DNA of 64,000 bases from JBBATK01 sp044228285 (GCA_044228285.1 JBGAVD010000005.1:124001-188000); one strand, 5' to 3'; positions 37,077 through 46,629 are shown, counted from the stretch's first letter. A program made the numbers and translations. Notes: generated by a model from the letters alone, not told the origin.

Positions 37077-38957
37077 TCATTCTTCATCTTCAGTATCAGC
37101 TCTGAGCTGACGCACTTCCTCTTCCAGCTCAGTTCGCATTTTACTCAAGATCTGAAATCGTTGAAGCGCTTCAGTATCGTCGCTATTCTCTCTGAACGAC
37201 TGTTGTAATGTGCGAAGCTCCGCAAGAACCGATTGAAGGCGTAAGCGCAGAAGCGTATTGGGTATAACGAGAGTTATATCGATCTCGTTAATAGTCACTT
37301 CAAAGTGCTTCCAATTGTCGCTGGGTTGCTCCTCGCTAAACAGCAAATCCGAGATGATAGCCTGTTCTTCGTCGCTGAGATGTTCTGAATCCGTAAGCAA
37401 GGAAGCTACATCGATACCATTGTGTACTGCATGCTCTACCGCCACAAAAATTCTCTGGGCTGTTGGAGTTGGGAAGGTCTGAGAGCTGATTCCAAACTCG
37501 TGGACCATAAGACCCAAGGTCGTTTGATCTTTCATTGCCCATCGAAGTAGTGCACGCTCCTCTGAGAGGATAGAGCTGACAAGACGTGCTGCTGCTTGTG
37601 GACTTTGCGGCGCTGGACTACGTTGTTGCTCGCGGCGCGGTTGTATATAGGTCGAGCTGTGACCGGATGTATGCTTAAGCTCTGCGTAAAGAAGTTCTTC
37701 GCGAAGAGTGAACTTCTGCGAAAGATTGCGAATGAGGAACTCTCGTTGCAGGTGATCAGTAACTAGAGAGACCAAACGCATGAGCTCACGTACGGCATCG
37801 GCTTGCCCCTTCGCACTGTTGAACATCCCTTGTGCTTTGAAGCGATCTGCTAGGAAGTCGATAAATGTTCGCGCGTCTCGTATGTACGAGTCAAAAGCTG
37901 AACTACCATGCTCGCGAATAAAGGTATCTGGATCTTCGCCATTTGGAAGTACCACAATAGTTACTTCAAAACCCGCTTGAAGAGCCAACTCCACACCACG
38001 TGTTGCCGCTTTGATGCCTGCTTCATCACCATCGTACACAATGATGAGGTTCTTTGTGTATCGACTAAGTAAGGTCAGCTGTTCCGGAGTTAAGGCTGTT
38101 CCAGACGAGGCGATCGTGTTACTGAATCCGAATTGATGCAGACTAATGGTATCGGCATAGCCCTCCGTGAGAAGTGCGCTATTCTGTTGCCGAATGCTCT
38201 GCTTTGCCTGAAAGAGACCATACAATACACGGCTTTTGTCATAAACTATCGACTGAGGCGAATTGATGTACTTGGCTTGTGCCTTGTCGCTTGATAGTGA
38301 ACGTGCTCCGAAGCCTACGGTACGACCCATGGAGTCATGAATAGGGAATATCACACGGCCGCGAAAGCGGTCGTGGATACTGCCATCGTCACGACGTATA
38401 ACGAGGCCTGCGTCCTCCAAGCACTGCTCCGAAAAACCAAGGCGTACAAGTTCGTTGGTGAGTGCCTGCCATTCGTCTAGAGCGTACCCAAGATGAAAGC
38501 TCTTGATCATCGGCTCGTCAAAGCCGCGCTGATGGATATACTTCATGGCTACGGCACCGCGAGGACTAAACAAGCAGCGCTGGAAGAAGTCGGCTGCAGC
38601 AGCCAACGCGCGATGTGCAGAGTCATGTCTTGTCTGTTCCTCTAACTGCTCAGAACTCTTTTCATCCTCTTGTATGACAATGCCTACTCGCTGAGCAAGA
38701 AGTTTCACACTGTCCGGAAAGGTGAGTCCGTTATGCTCCATAAGGAACTTATACACGTTTCCACTTTTACCACAGCCAAAGCACTTATAGATGCCGAGTT
38801 CTGGATTAACGTTGAAGGACGGAGTTTTCTCAGAGTGGAAGGGACACAAGCCGAGAAAGTTCTTGCCACGCTTTTGTAGCTGCACGTGCTCACCAATCAC
38901 CTCAACGATGTCGCTGCGGGAGCGTATCTCCTCTACTAGGTGTTCTGGAATGTGCAT
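37077..38957 (-). CDS. dnaG: DNA primase
   Basis: 626 residues, normal for DnaG. It makes RNA primers for replication. The CHC2 zinc site is C38, H41, C59 and C62 (LCPFHSEKTPS, YKCFGCG). The catalytic core follows, with the TOPRIM motifs LTEGYADTISL and YDGDEAGIKAA, and a C-terminal helicase-binding region that is highly charged and ends in a run of Glu (DTEDEE). It lies between folK and dapA on the minus strand, with about 140-200 bases on each side, so is probably its own unit. The frequent partner rpoD is not adjacent. Confidence 0.96.
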   Translation of the reverse strand: MHIPEHLVEEIRSRSDIVEVIGEHVQLQKRGKNFLGLCPFHSEKTPSFNVNPELGIYKCFGCGKSGNVYKFLMEHNGLTFPDSVKLLAQRVGIVIQEDEKSSEQLEEQTRHDSAHRALAAAADFFQRCLFSPRGAVAMKYIHQRGFDEPMIKSFHLGYALDEWQALTNELVRLGFSEQCLEDAGLVIRRDDGSIHDRFRGRVIFPIHDSMGRTVGFGARSLSSDKAQAKYINSPQSIVYDKSRVLYGLFQAKQSIRQQNSALLTEGYADTISLHQFGFSNTIASSGTALTPEQLTLLSRYTKNLIIVYDGDEAGIKAATRGVELALQAGFEVTIVVLPNGEDPDTFIREHGSSAFDSYIRDARTFIDFLADRFKAQGMFNSAKGQADAVRELMRLVSLVTDHLQREFLIRNLSQKFTLREELLYAELKHTSGHSSTYIQPRREQQRSPAPQSPQAAARLVSSILSEERALLRWAMKDQTTLGLMVHEFGISSQTFPTPTAQRIFVAVEHAVHNGIDVASLLTDSEHLSDEEQAIISDLLFSEEQPSDNWKHFEVTINEIDITLVIPNTLLRLRLQSVLAELRTLQQSFRENSDDTEALQRFQILSKMRTELEEEVRQLRADTEDEE

Positions 38958-39157
38958 TTGAAAGATGGTCTAAATTGTAGTGGACTAAGTACTTTTAAAG
39001 TATAACCTCATCTCGAGGTCTGTGATTGTGAGCAATAGCGAAAAACTGAATATGTTCAATCCTGAAGACGATCTAGGTCCTACCTGTGCGTGCGTTTTGA
39101 CACACATCAGAACCGATAGATGAGTGCATATCGTTTGGGCATTTCAATATGTTGTCG

Positions 39158-39655
39158 TTACAGATAGATAGACTGAGAAAACAAGGACAGACGGGAAGTA
39201 TCATCGCAGTTCAGTAAGAGCTCCTCAACGCTCAATTGGAAGATCTGGTGTACCATGTTCGGAGCAATCTCCGCTGCAGGCTGTAGTACAAATCTACGTT
39301 CATGCATGCGAGGGTGAGGAATCTGAAGTCCGGATGCTCCGTGTTGGACACCATCCATTAGGACGATGTCAATGTCGATCTCTCGCTCATGCCACTGAGG
39401 TCGTTGCAAGCGACCTAGGTCACTTTCCAACTCGCGCAATGCAATGTGTAACTGCTCATCGCTCAGATACGTATGTCCGTACACGCAGCAGTTAAGGAAC
39501 TGAGGTTGTGAGGTGTAGCCCAAAGGCGGACTCTCCACAACAGAAGATACTCGGGCATCAACCAGCATTCGAGAGCAGATGTGTTGCACTGCAGACTCTA
39601 ACTGCGAAAAGCGTTCGCCAAGGTTCGCACCTAAGGATAAAAGCACTTGCTGCAT
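39158..39655 (-). CDS. folK: 2-amino-4-hydroxy-6-hydroxymethyldihydropteridine pyrophosphokinase
   Basis: 165 residues from the ATG at 39655; an in-frame GTG 45 bases upstream is less likely. It transfers pyrophosphate from ATP to the pterin in folate synthesis. Signatures: VLLSLGANLGERFSQLESAV at the start, SPPLGYTSQPQFLN, and WHEREIDIDIVLMDG with the two magnesium-binding Asp. IPHPRMHERRFVLQPAAEIA is the typical end. The start codon lies nine bases after the folB stop, so the two are translated from one message. Confidence 0.94.
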   Translation of the reverse strand: MQQVLLSLGANLGERFSQLESAVQHICSRMLVDARVSSVVESPPLGYTSQPQFLNCCVYGHTYLSDEQLHIALRELESDLGRLQRPQWHEREIDIDIVLMDGVQHGASGLQIPHPRMHERRFVLQPAAEIAPNMVHQIFQLSVEELLLNCDDTSRLSLFSQSIYL

Positions 39656-39663
39656 TGGATGAT

Positions 39664-40053
39664 CTAGCGAGGTGTGGATCGCTGCATGGTTAGTTCGCAC
39701 TCAACATAATCGGTGAGGTGACGAATGGGAGCGTTGATCTTGCGCACTCTAGCAGTAGACTCTTGAACAGCTTCAAACTTATCAAGCACCATATTGAGGA
39801 TCTCATAGGTAAGTGTTTCAACGAGATTGCACGGCTCACCGCTGAGCACTTCATCTATGCAAAACATTAACTCTTCATAGTTCACTGCCTTGTTGATGTC
39901 GTCACTCAATACTGCTTGTGTGGCATCATAGACCACATCGAGATCAACTTGATATTGTCCACCGAGTTCTTTTTCACCCTCACTAACGCCGTGATAGGCA
40001 TAGAAACTGGCATTGACGATGGACATGCGACTTAAGGAAACGATTTTGCTCAT
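39664..40053 (-). CDS. folB: Dihydroneopterin aldolase
   Basis: 129 residues. It cleaves dihydroneopterin to 6-hydroxymethyl-dihydropterin, the substrate of FolK encoded next. Signatures: FYAYHGVSEGEKELGGQYQV with the active-site Glu, INKAVNYEELM, and NLVETLTYEI. The final strand uses RKINAPIRHLTDYVECEL. It begins 29 bases after the ptsI stop, so may be read from the pts transcript. Confidence 0.93.
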   Translation of the reverse strand: MSKIVSLSRMSIVNASFYAYHGVSEGEKELGGQYQVDLDVVYDATQAVLSDDINKAVNYEELMFCIDEVLSGEPCNLVETLTYEILNMVLDKFEAVQESTARVRKINAPIRHLTDYVECELTMQRSTPR

Positions 40054-40082
40054 AAGAAAGGAAGTATGAAAGGATGTAGTGA

Positions 40083-41858
40083 TTAGAATCCATGCTTGAT
40101 TGCAGCAACTGTCTTGCGGACGTCACTCGGACGCTCGCAACACATTGCTTGCTCAAAAATCTGCAATGATCGTGAATAGGAAGACTGAATAATTCGACTT
40201 TTTAGCTCAGGCAAAAGAGGAGCATTGACGCTTAACACGTCAACTCCCATTCCAATAAGAAGTTCCGTGGCCGCAGAGTGTCCGGCAAATTCTCCACACA
40301 CACTCACCGAAATGTTATGATCTCGCCCAGCATCCACTGATTGCTTCATCAGTTTCAGAACGGCGGGGTTAAAGGAATCATAGATTCCGCTCACTAAGTC
40401 ACTCGTACGATCTGCAGCCAAAGTGTACTGTGTGAGGTCATTTGTTCCAATACTGAAGAAACTCACCATGCGTGCGAGCTTGTCTGACAACAAAGCCGCT
40501 GCAGGTGTTTCGATCATAATCCCGACAGGAATGTTCTGGTCATAGTCAACGCCTTGGTCATGGAGCTGGCGCTTTGCTTGTTCGAGCAAGTCCAAACTAT
40601 CTTCGATTTCACTCATGCGAGTTACCATTGGAATCATAAATCGCACGTTTTTATGGCGTGATGCTCGTAACACAGCTAAGAGCTGCCGGCGATAGATGTC
40701 TGGTCGACTGAGCAAGAAACGTACGCCACGAATTCCCAACGAAGGGTTGCGCTCGTGTGGCAAACCACTTACGAACTTATCCGTCCCAATGTCGAAGGCA
40801 CGCAAGGTAACGGGATGCGGATAAGCACGTTCTGCAATTGAGGAGTACCAATCCGTTTGCTCGTCTTCATCAGGGAATCGGTCGAGGCGAATGATCAACA
40901 TTTCTGTACGTACTAAACCAATGCCTTCAGCACCCATTTGCATAGAAGTCGACACCTCATCTGGTGAGTCGACATTAGCCATGAGAGTGATACGGTGATT
41001 GTCGCTTGTTTCTGCATGTTGATCTCGTAGCTCAGAAAGGCGAATGTGCTGTTCGCGCGATTCAAGGAGCTTTGATTCATAGAGATGCAGTGTTTCAAGG
41101 CGAGGATTAGTTATGAGTACACCTTCATGTCCATCCACAATGACCATTGTTTCTGCAAGCAGATGATTGGTGAGATTCTTCACCCCAATAACGGCGGGTA
41201 TACCCAGTGAGCGGGCAAGAATACTCGAGTGAGATGCAATGCCACCAACTTCTGTCACATACGCAAGAATCTCTCCCTCATGAAACAGAATAACATCCTG
41301 TGGAATGATCGAAGGAGCAATCACGATGGCATTGCGAGCGATAGTATGGCTAAGCTGACGATTGTGAAGGGCGAGGATCAAACGATCCTTCACATTTTCA
41401 AGGTCCAAAGCCCGCTCACGAAGAATAGGGTCCTTGGCTGTTTTGAACAGATTGCGATGTGAATCATACTCTGCCAGCACGGCGTTCTCAGCCGGAAATC
41501 CTTCATCAATTCGACGTTGGATTGTTTCATTGATACTCTCGTCACAAAGAATAAGCTCGTATGACTCAAGAATAGACGCGACATTACCAATCTCGCGTTC
41601 TGCTATGCGGTAGGTTTCTCGTAACTCAGCTAAACAGGATTGAACCGCGTTATGATAGCGTTCACATTCAGCTTGGCGTTGCTCGACTGGCAGCAAGCGT
41701 AAACTAATGACATCTTGTGACTCATTCTTAAGAAGCAAACTTTTGCCAATGGCTATGCCTGGCGACGCAGGAATACCTCGATAGATGGTTTCAGCACCAG
41801 GGTAAACCTCGTCACCGCCAATCCCATTGAGCGGGGAAGCAGCAGCCTGTTTTGACAT
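40083..41858 (-). CDS. ptsI: Phosphotransferase system enzyme I
   Basis: 591 residues. It takes phosphate from phosphoenolpyruvate and passes it to HPr. The phosphohistidine is near residue 210 in GGIASHSSILARSLGIPAVI. PEP-binding C-terminal domain: GIGLVRTEMLI, LRAFDIGTDKF, NPSLGIRGVRFLL, and the catalytic Cys in VSVCGEFAGH. GTGAG precedes the ATG. ptsH lies 86 bases upstream. No enzyme II component is in the window, so the chain may serve regulation or a distant permease. Confidence 0.96.
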   Translation of the reverse strand: MSKQAAASPLNGIGGDEVYPGAETIYRGIPASPGIAIGKSLLLKNESQDVISLRLLPVEQRQAECERYHNAVQSCLAELRETYRIAEREIGNVASILESYELILCDESINETIQRRIDEGFPAENAVLAEYDSHRNLFKTAKDPILRERALDLENVKDRLILALHNRQLSHTIARNAIVIAPSIIPQDVILFHEGEILAYVTEVGGIASHSSILARSLGIPAVIGVKNLTNHLLAETMVIVDGHEGVLITNPRLETLHLYESKLLESREQHIRLSELRDQHAETSDNHRITLMANVDSPDEVSTSMQMGAEGIGLVRTEMLIIRLDRFPDEDEQTDWYSSIAERAYPHPVTLRAFDIGTDKFVSGLPHERNPSLGIRGVRFLLSRPDIYRRQLLAVLRASRHKNVRFMIPMVTRMSEIEDSLDLLEQAKRQLHDQGVDYDQNIPVGIMIETPAAALLSDKLARMVSFFSIGTNDLTQYTLAADRTSDLVSGIYDSFNPAVLKLMKQSVDAGRDHNISVSVCGEFAGHSAATELLIGMGVDVLSVNAPLLPELKSRIIQSSYSRSLQIFEQAMCCERPSDVRKTVAAIKHGF

Positions 41859-41944
41859 AAACTCACTTGTATAGTCGCGAGGGGGAAATATAGGGTTAAA
41901 AAGCGACTAAAGCAATGATTAATCGGATAGATAGCAGGCTAAAC

Positions 41945-42217
41945 TCAGATTTGTTCGCCGAATCCAGACTCAAAGAGTTCGCGAAGCTTCTTGGACGCCT
42001 CTTCCTCATCCACACCCTCTATAAAAAGGGTAAGTGTTGTACCTTGGCCAGCAGCAAGCGTCATCACTCCAATGATGCTTTTCGCATTGATGCGCATGTT
42101 GTTCTCACCCGTAAGAAACACGTTTGACTTGAATTGGGCGGCGAGCTTCACAATCATTGCAGCTGGGCGAGTGTGGACTCCAGCGCGATTGCGTATGGTA
42201 ACGGTCACTTCTTGCAT
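41945..42217 (-). CDS. ptsH: Phosphocarrier protein HPr
   Basis: 90 residues from the ATG at 42217 (MQEVTVTIRNRAGVHTRPAA). H15 is the phosphate-carrying His. S47 in NAKSIIGVM is at the position phosphorylated by HPr kinase in many bacteria, so a regulatory HPr(Ser) form is possible. It transfers phosphate from enzyme I to EIIA proteins. The leader contains a hairpin at 42270-42286. Confidence 0.95.
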   Translation of the reverse strand: MQEVTVTIRNRAGVHTRPAAMIVKLAAQFKSNVFLTGENNMRINAKSIIGVMTLAAGQGTTLTLFIEGVDEEEASKKLRELFESGFGEQI

Positions 42218-42269
42218 GGTTTGATTTTCGTGGATCTTCGGTTCAAATTTACGGGAAAAAGTGAGTCGG

Positions 42270-42286
42270 CGAGGCGAAGCCGAGCG
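42270..42286. repeat. Hairpin with GC-GAA-GC core upstream of ptsH
   Basis: GCGAGGC-GAA-GCCGAGC. Three G-C pairs close the loop, then tandem G-A/A-G mismatches (often stable as sheared pairs), then two more pairs. It lies 53 bases before the ptsH start. Confidence 0.4.
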
Positions 42287-42429
42287 ATGAAAAAGAGACA
42301 ATTCGAGGAAGCCACTAGGCATAATGTCGGACGTTTTGTGAAATTCTTATGCAAAAACACCCAAAGTGATGTCAACCCCGTCAAAAAGCTGATTTTTTTT
42401 TTTGAGAATTCAAGTCTCTAGCGGCGCGG

Positions 42430-43428
42430 TCAACTGGAAGTGCTCGCAGTCAGAGCTTTCTGTAGGCGGTTCATCAAGGCCGCATTTGATGTTGTCTGAG
42501 GTCCAAGAAGTACATAAACCGCTACACAACCCACTGCCTCTGCCTTGCGAAATTCATCGTACAAACTATCGGCTCGAAGCGGGCGAACACGAGGATCGTT
42601 CACGTCAACGTGCTCAGCCAGGATGACAACGTTAGCGGGCAAGCTGGAGCGTTCATCCAAGCTAGTTATCTGGAGCACAGGTATAGAAGGCGCATAGTGG
42701 CGATACTTCATTCCAGGCGCAATCGCTACGACTCCATCTTCAGCCCCGGAACTAAGAACCTTTGTTCCGAGACATTCTTCGATTTGTTCCTTTGTGATAG
42801 CTCCCGGCCGGAGTATGCAAGGCTCTTTATCAACCATACTGAGCACGGTCGATTCGAGTCCAATGCTACAAGGACCACCATCGAGTACGGCAGATATACG
42901 ACCGTTAAGATCGTGCAGTACGTGTTCAGCTCGCGTAGGGCTAGGCCGACCTGAACGGTTGGCTGACGGGGCTACAATTGGTTGTCCAACGCAGTCAATC
43001 AGCTTCAGTGCCAGAGTGTGAGAAGGCATCCTGAATGCAATCGTTTTGAGTCCGGCACTGACAATTGAAGGCACACTCAGCTTTCTATAACCTACAAGGG
43101 TTAGAGGTCCAGGAAAAAAGGTCTGCATCAACAAGCGCATGCTGTCTGAAATCTCATCGCAGATATCGTGAACTTGATGTAACGACGAAATATGGGCAAT
43201 AAGAGGATTGTCTGAGGGACGATCTTTTGCACGAAAGATCTTCTCTATCTGCCGAGCATCGAAGATGCGTGCTCCAAGTCCATACACTGTCTCAGTAGGG
43301 AATGCCACGACTTCGCCACTGTTTATGAGCATACACGCTCGATCGATCGCAGTCTGCGGGTCTTGTCGTGCATCGAGAACTTCCGTGCTCATTGAAGGGT
43401 GATGATCGTGTGCGGTGGTATCCATCAT
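42430..43428 (-). CDS. tsaC: L-threonylcarbamoyladenylate synthase (Sua5 type)
   Basis: 332 residues. It makes threonylcarbamoyl-AMP from Thr, bicarbonate and ATP for the t6A37 modification of ANN-decoding tRNAs. The YrdC domain has VVAFPTETVYGLGARIFD, KDRPSDNPLIAHI and PSANRSGRPSPT. The extra C-terminal domain of about 120 residues (MKYRHYAPSIPVLQ) makes it the long Sua5 rather than the short TsaC form. The ATG at 43428 overlaps the stop of the binding-protein gene as ATGA, so it is translationally coupled to it. Confidence 0.94.
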   Translation of the reverse strand: MMDTTAHDHHPSMSTEVLDARQDPQTAIDRACMLINSGEVVAFPTETVYGLGARIFDARQIEKIFRAKDRPSDNPLIAHISSLHQVHDICDEISDSMRLLMQTFFPGPLTLVGYRKLSVPSIVSAGLKTIAFRMPSHTLALKLIDCVGQPIVAPSANRSGRPSPTRAEHVLHDLNGRISAVLDGGPCSIGLESTVLSMVDKEPCILRPGAITKEQIEECLGTKVLSSGAEDGVVAIAPGMKYRHYAPSIPVLQITSLDERSSLPANVVILAEHVDVNDPRVRPLRADSLYDEFRKAEAVGCVAVYVLLGPQTTSNAALMNRLQKALTASTSS

Positions 43429-45209
43429 CGAGTAAACCACGCGTCTTTCAGTTGAACTCTGTTCATTGCATCCAAAGGATAATTGGCAACCGTGTTTTGC
43501 AATAGTCGATAGTGCATCTCATAAAAAAGAACAATCGCTGGCGCGTCCTGACATGCTACTGCTTCTGCTTGTTGATAGAGCTTGTAGCGAGTGTATTGGT
43601 CAGTTGTTGTCAATGCTTCCGCTAAGAGCTTGCTCATCACTGGGTTTCGATATCTGGTACTGTTAGGATACGAAGGTTGTGTGCTGTCACTTGGAACAAG
43701 TGAACCATCCCACAATGACAAGTAGTTCTCGACATCAGGATAGTCACCGTACCATCGTGTGCCCCACATGCTGAGTTCACCAGACTCAGACATATCAATG
43801 AGTTGGGCGAACTGCAGGATCTGGATCTTCACACGAATGTTGAGGTTCTCGCGAAGCATATTCTGAACGCTCTCCGCAACTTGAAGCAGGCGAGGTTCCG
43901 GATAGACTGAGAGTGTGACCTCTGGGAAATTCGCTCCATTTGGATAGCCAGCTTTTGCAAGGTTCTCTTGCGCAAGCTGTGTGTTCAACGAAAAGCCAGG
44001 GACGCTATCGATGGAATAGCCTGGCATGACTGGCGGAGTAATCCCATGAAGAGCAGGTTGGTATGGAGCGTTCCGTAGCACGTAATGCACAAGCTTTTCA
44101 CGATCAACAGCATAAGCAAAGGCACGACGAACGTAGACGTTATCAAAGGGCTTCTTTGTGCAGAGAAAATCGATAAACCAACTCAACATTGCTGGCTTCT
44201 GCTGTATCGTAAAATCGTAGTCTTTGCGTTGCTGCTTGGTTTCAGGGTCGAACAGCACACTGAACATCTCGGTTGGTATGGTGAAGCTCTCATCGAGATG
44301 GCCTGCCATGAACTCCTGAAATTGCACTTTGTCATCCGTGATGAACGAAATACGAATGGCATCAAAGTAGGGTTGTTGATTTCCAAACTCGTCGTACTTC
44401 CAATATCGTGGATTGCGACTCAGAATCATCTCATGATCGTCTTGCCAACTCTGTAAACGAAATGCACCTGTTCCAACTGGGTGTCTGAAGAAATCCTTAG
44501 CGTAGAACTCCACAGCTTCTCGAGGCACCACACAACCAAGTGCATTCGCTAGCTGCATGATAAAGGGAGCGTAGCTGCGCAGCAAATGTATTTGGAATGT
44601 GCTGTCATCAATAACCTGGAAGCCACTAATGCGCTGGTTCTGCTTGGCAATTTCATCTATACGAGCATTCGCTCGATGAGCTTCGAAATACTCATTCGCT
44701 CCGCGAACTTTGTCCTTGAACACCCAGAAAGCAACACTTCTTGTTCGCGGATCGCAACAGCGACTGAAAGAGTACTCAACGTCGGAAGCCTGCATTCGTC
44801 TGCCTTTGCCATTTGCAAAACAGGGGTCGTCTTGAAAGTAGACATCGGTACGAAGGTGGAAGGTGTACACTAAACCATCGGATGACAATTCCCAGCTTCG
44901 AGCCAGCTCGGGTTGAAGTTGAAGAGAGCTATCGAAGGTGATGAGTCGGTCATAGATTTGAAGGGCTATGTCGTCTGCAAGCTTACTAGAGATCATTACA
45001 GGATCAAGTCCACTTGGATTGCCGCGAACCATGTTGAGGCGATATTCGCCGCCATAGTATCGCTGACCTTTGCCTGGTCGCAATTCGTGATTTGCTTTGG
45101 GCGGTGTACAGGATATGCCAACAACACTGAGCAGCACGAGCAATGAGCTGAACCAGCAAGGATGAAGTTCGCTTGGGGAATGGAAAAACTGTGTTCGAGA
45201 TGTGTGCAT
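43425..45209 (-). CDS. Oligopeptide ABC transporter substrate-binding lipoprotein
   Basis: 594 residues from the ATG at 45209. A lipoprotein signal ends at VVGISC, so it is attached to a membrane on the periplasmic side. The body is family 5 solute-binding (GGEYRLNMVRGNPSGLDPVM, ARSWELSSDGLVYTFHLRTD, NVYVRRAFAYAVDREKLVHY), typical for di- and oligopeptides or nickel. No permease or ATPase gene is adjacent; the next gene is the tRNA-modification enzyme. The promoter ends about ten bases before the ATG, giving an almost leaderless message. Confidence 0.88.
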   Translation of the reverse strand: MHTSRTQFFHSPSELHPCWFSSLLVLLSVVGISCTPPKANHELRPGKGQRYYGGEYRLNMVRGNPSGLDPVMISSKLADDIALQIYDRLITFDSSLQLQPELARSWELSSDGLVYTFHLRTDVYFQDDPCFANGKGRRMQASDVEYSFSRCCDPRTRSVAFWVFKDKVRGANEYFEAHRANARIDEIAKQNQRISGFQVIDDSTFQIHLLRSYAPFIMQLANALGCVVPREAVEFYAKDFFRHPVGTGAFRLQSWQDDHEMILSRNPRYWKYDEFGNQQPYFDAIRISFITDDKVQFQEFMAGHLDESFTIPTEMFSVLFDPETKQQRKDYDFTIQQKPAMLSWFIDFLCTKKPFDNVYVRRAFAYAVDREKLVHYVLRNAPYQPALHGITPPVMPGYSIDSVPGFSLNTQLAQENLAKAGYPNGANFPEVTLSVYPEPRLLQVAESVQNMLRENLNIRVKIQILQFAQLIDMSESGELSMWGTRWYGDYPDVENYLSLWDGSLVPSDSTQPSYPNSTRYRNPVMSKLLAEALTTTDQYTRYKLYQQAEAVACQDAPAIVLFYEMHYRLLQNTVANYPLDAMNRVQLKDAWFTR

Positions 45210-45218
45210 GGGTTGCGA

Positions 45219-45247
45219 CAAAAATACACCCTCGGAGCTCTGCGCAA
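45219..45247 (-). promoter_or_regulatory. Promoter of the peptide-binding lipoprotein operon
   Basis: On the minus strand TTG (45247-45245), 18 bases, TATTTTTG (45226-45219), an exact -7 box. The predicted start is about 45214, leaving about five bases before the ATG. Confidence 0.5.
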
Positions 45248-45347
45248 TCATGTGCTAGGCATATCCGTCTATATTGCAGAGCTTTCAACGTCTGTTCATA
45301 GAAGTCCTGTTGATGCAGAAAGTCCTTTTTACCTTCCAGAGAACATT

Positions 45348-46379
45348 ATGTCAGAATTGACATCAGCTTCAACAACGTCGATCGACGTACATCACAGCAA
45401 GGGTTTGTATGACCTCATTATCGTAGGCGCTGGTCCTGCTGGCTTATCATGTGCAATAGAGGCGCAAGATCATGGGCTCAGCGCACTCGTAATCGATAAA
45501 GGAAGTCTTTGCGACTGCATTCGGCGTTTCCCAAACGACATGCAGTTCTATTCAACCCCAGAACTCTTGGAAATCGGCTCAGTTCCTTTTTGCTGTGCGA
45601 ATGTACGTCCAAGTCGAGTGGAAGTGTTACAGTACTATCGTCGCGTTGCCGAAGTAAAAGCTCTGAATCTTGCCTTACATACTCGTGTTTTGCGGGTAAG
45701 CAAGACACGAAGTGGATACTTCGAGCTTGAATGCGAAGATGGCCTTCGTTGCGCTCGCAACGTCGTGATTGCAACAGGGTACTTTGACACCACCAATACT
45801 CTCGATTGCGAGGGAGAGCATCTTGAACATGTGCATCCTTACTATACTGAAGCATTCATGTATACAGGGATGAAAGTAGTCGTAGTAGGTGGGAAAAACT
45901 CGGCGGTTGAGACTGCTCTTGACCTATGGCGTCATGGCGCACAAGTACATTTGGTGCATCGAGGATCAAGTCTGGCAGATTCCGTTAAGTATTGGCAAAA
46001 GCCAGACATGGAGAACAGACTACGCGCAGGTGAGATACTCGCAACATTTTCGTCGCGAGTTGTTGCCATTCGCGTGGGTGAAGTAGAAATAGAGAACATC
46101 CATTCGAAGGAACGCTCCATCCTCGAAGCGGACTTTGTGATTCCGCATATTGGATATAGACCTGATGCTGGATTTCTGGCATCATGTGGAGTAGATTTCG
46201 ATCCACAGAGTCTTGTGGCGAGCATTGACAAAGAGACATTTGAGAGTACGAGCATGCCTGGTCTTTACTTGGCGGGATCCGTTCTATGCGGATGCAAAGC
46301 ATGGAATATCTTTATCGAAAACGGCAGGGAGCACGCACGACCAATCATTCAGTCTATAACGCAAAAAAGCCTGTCGTAG
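45348..46379 (+). CDS. ypdA: YpdA-family FAD-dependent disulfide reductase
   Basis: 343 residues from the ATG at 45348 (MSELTSASTTSID); the frame is open much further upstream but overlaps the divergent gene. FAD site DLIIVGAGPAGLSCAIEAQD, NADPH site VVVVGGKNSAVETALDLWR, and C-terminal PGLYLAGSVLCG. It lacks the CxxC of thioredoxin reductase and matches YpdA (Bdr), which reduces bacillithiol disulfide using NADPH. This suggests a bacillithiol redox buffer. Its stop codon lies within the terminator. Confidence 0.88.
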   Translation: MSELTSASTTSIDVHHSKGLYDLIIVGAGPAGLSCAIEAQDHGLSALVIDKGSLCDCIRRFPNDMQFYSTPELLEIGSVPFCCANVRPSRVEVLQYYRRVAEVKALNLALHTRVLRVSKTRSGYFELECEDGLRCARNVVIATGYFDTTNTLDCEGEHLEHVHPYYTEAFMYTGMKVVVVGGKNSAVETALDLWRHGAQVHLVHRGSSLADSVKYWQKPDMENRLRAGEILATFSSRVVAIRVGEVEIENIHSKERSILEADFVIPHIGYRPDAGFLASCGVDFDPQSLVASIDKETFESTSMPGLYLAGSVLCGCKAWNIFIENGREHARPIIQSITQKSLS

Positions 46380-46389
46380 ACAGGCTTTT
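46365..46389. terminator. Bidirectional terminator between ypdA and the tRNA genes
   Basis: AAAAGCCTGTC-GTA-GACAGGCTTTT, a perfect 11-bp stem with A and T ends. It serves ypdA on the plus strand and the two tRNA genes on the minus strand. The ypdA stop codon (TAG) is in the loop. Confidence 0.85.
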
Positions 46390-46394
46390 GATTG

Positions 46395-46468
46395 CGGAAC
46401 CGACGGGGCTCGAACCCGCGACCTCTGCCTTGACAGGGCAGCGCTCTAACCAGCTGAGCTACGATTCC
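46395..46468 (-). tRNA. tRNA-Asp (anticodon GTC)
   Basis: 74 nt. Acceptor GGAATCG pairs with CGGTTCC, discriminator G, D arm GCTCAGCTGGTTAGAGC, anticodon stem CTGCC/GGCAG with loop CTGTCAA, T arm CGGGTTCGAGCCCCG. No CCA is encoded. It is the second gene of a two-tRNA transcript. Confidence 0.96.
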
Positions 46469-46537
46469 AATTTTCAAAGACTCGATGTACGTGTGCGAGT
46501 CGATTTAAGTTCTTTTTTGAGAATTCCACAACAAGTG

Positions 46538-46610
<73 letters not shown>

Positions 46611-46629
46611 GTCCGCTTGAAACGGATCG

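Noticed and set aside
42345..42400. TTGACA-type sigma-70 promoter before ptsH
   Set aside because: TTGACA is present on the minus strand but no good -10 box follows at 16-18 bases and no TAnnTTTG box is nearby.
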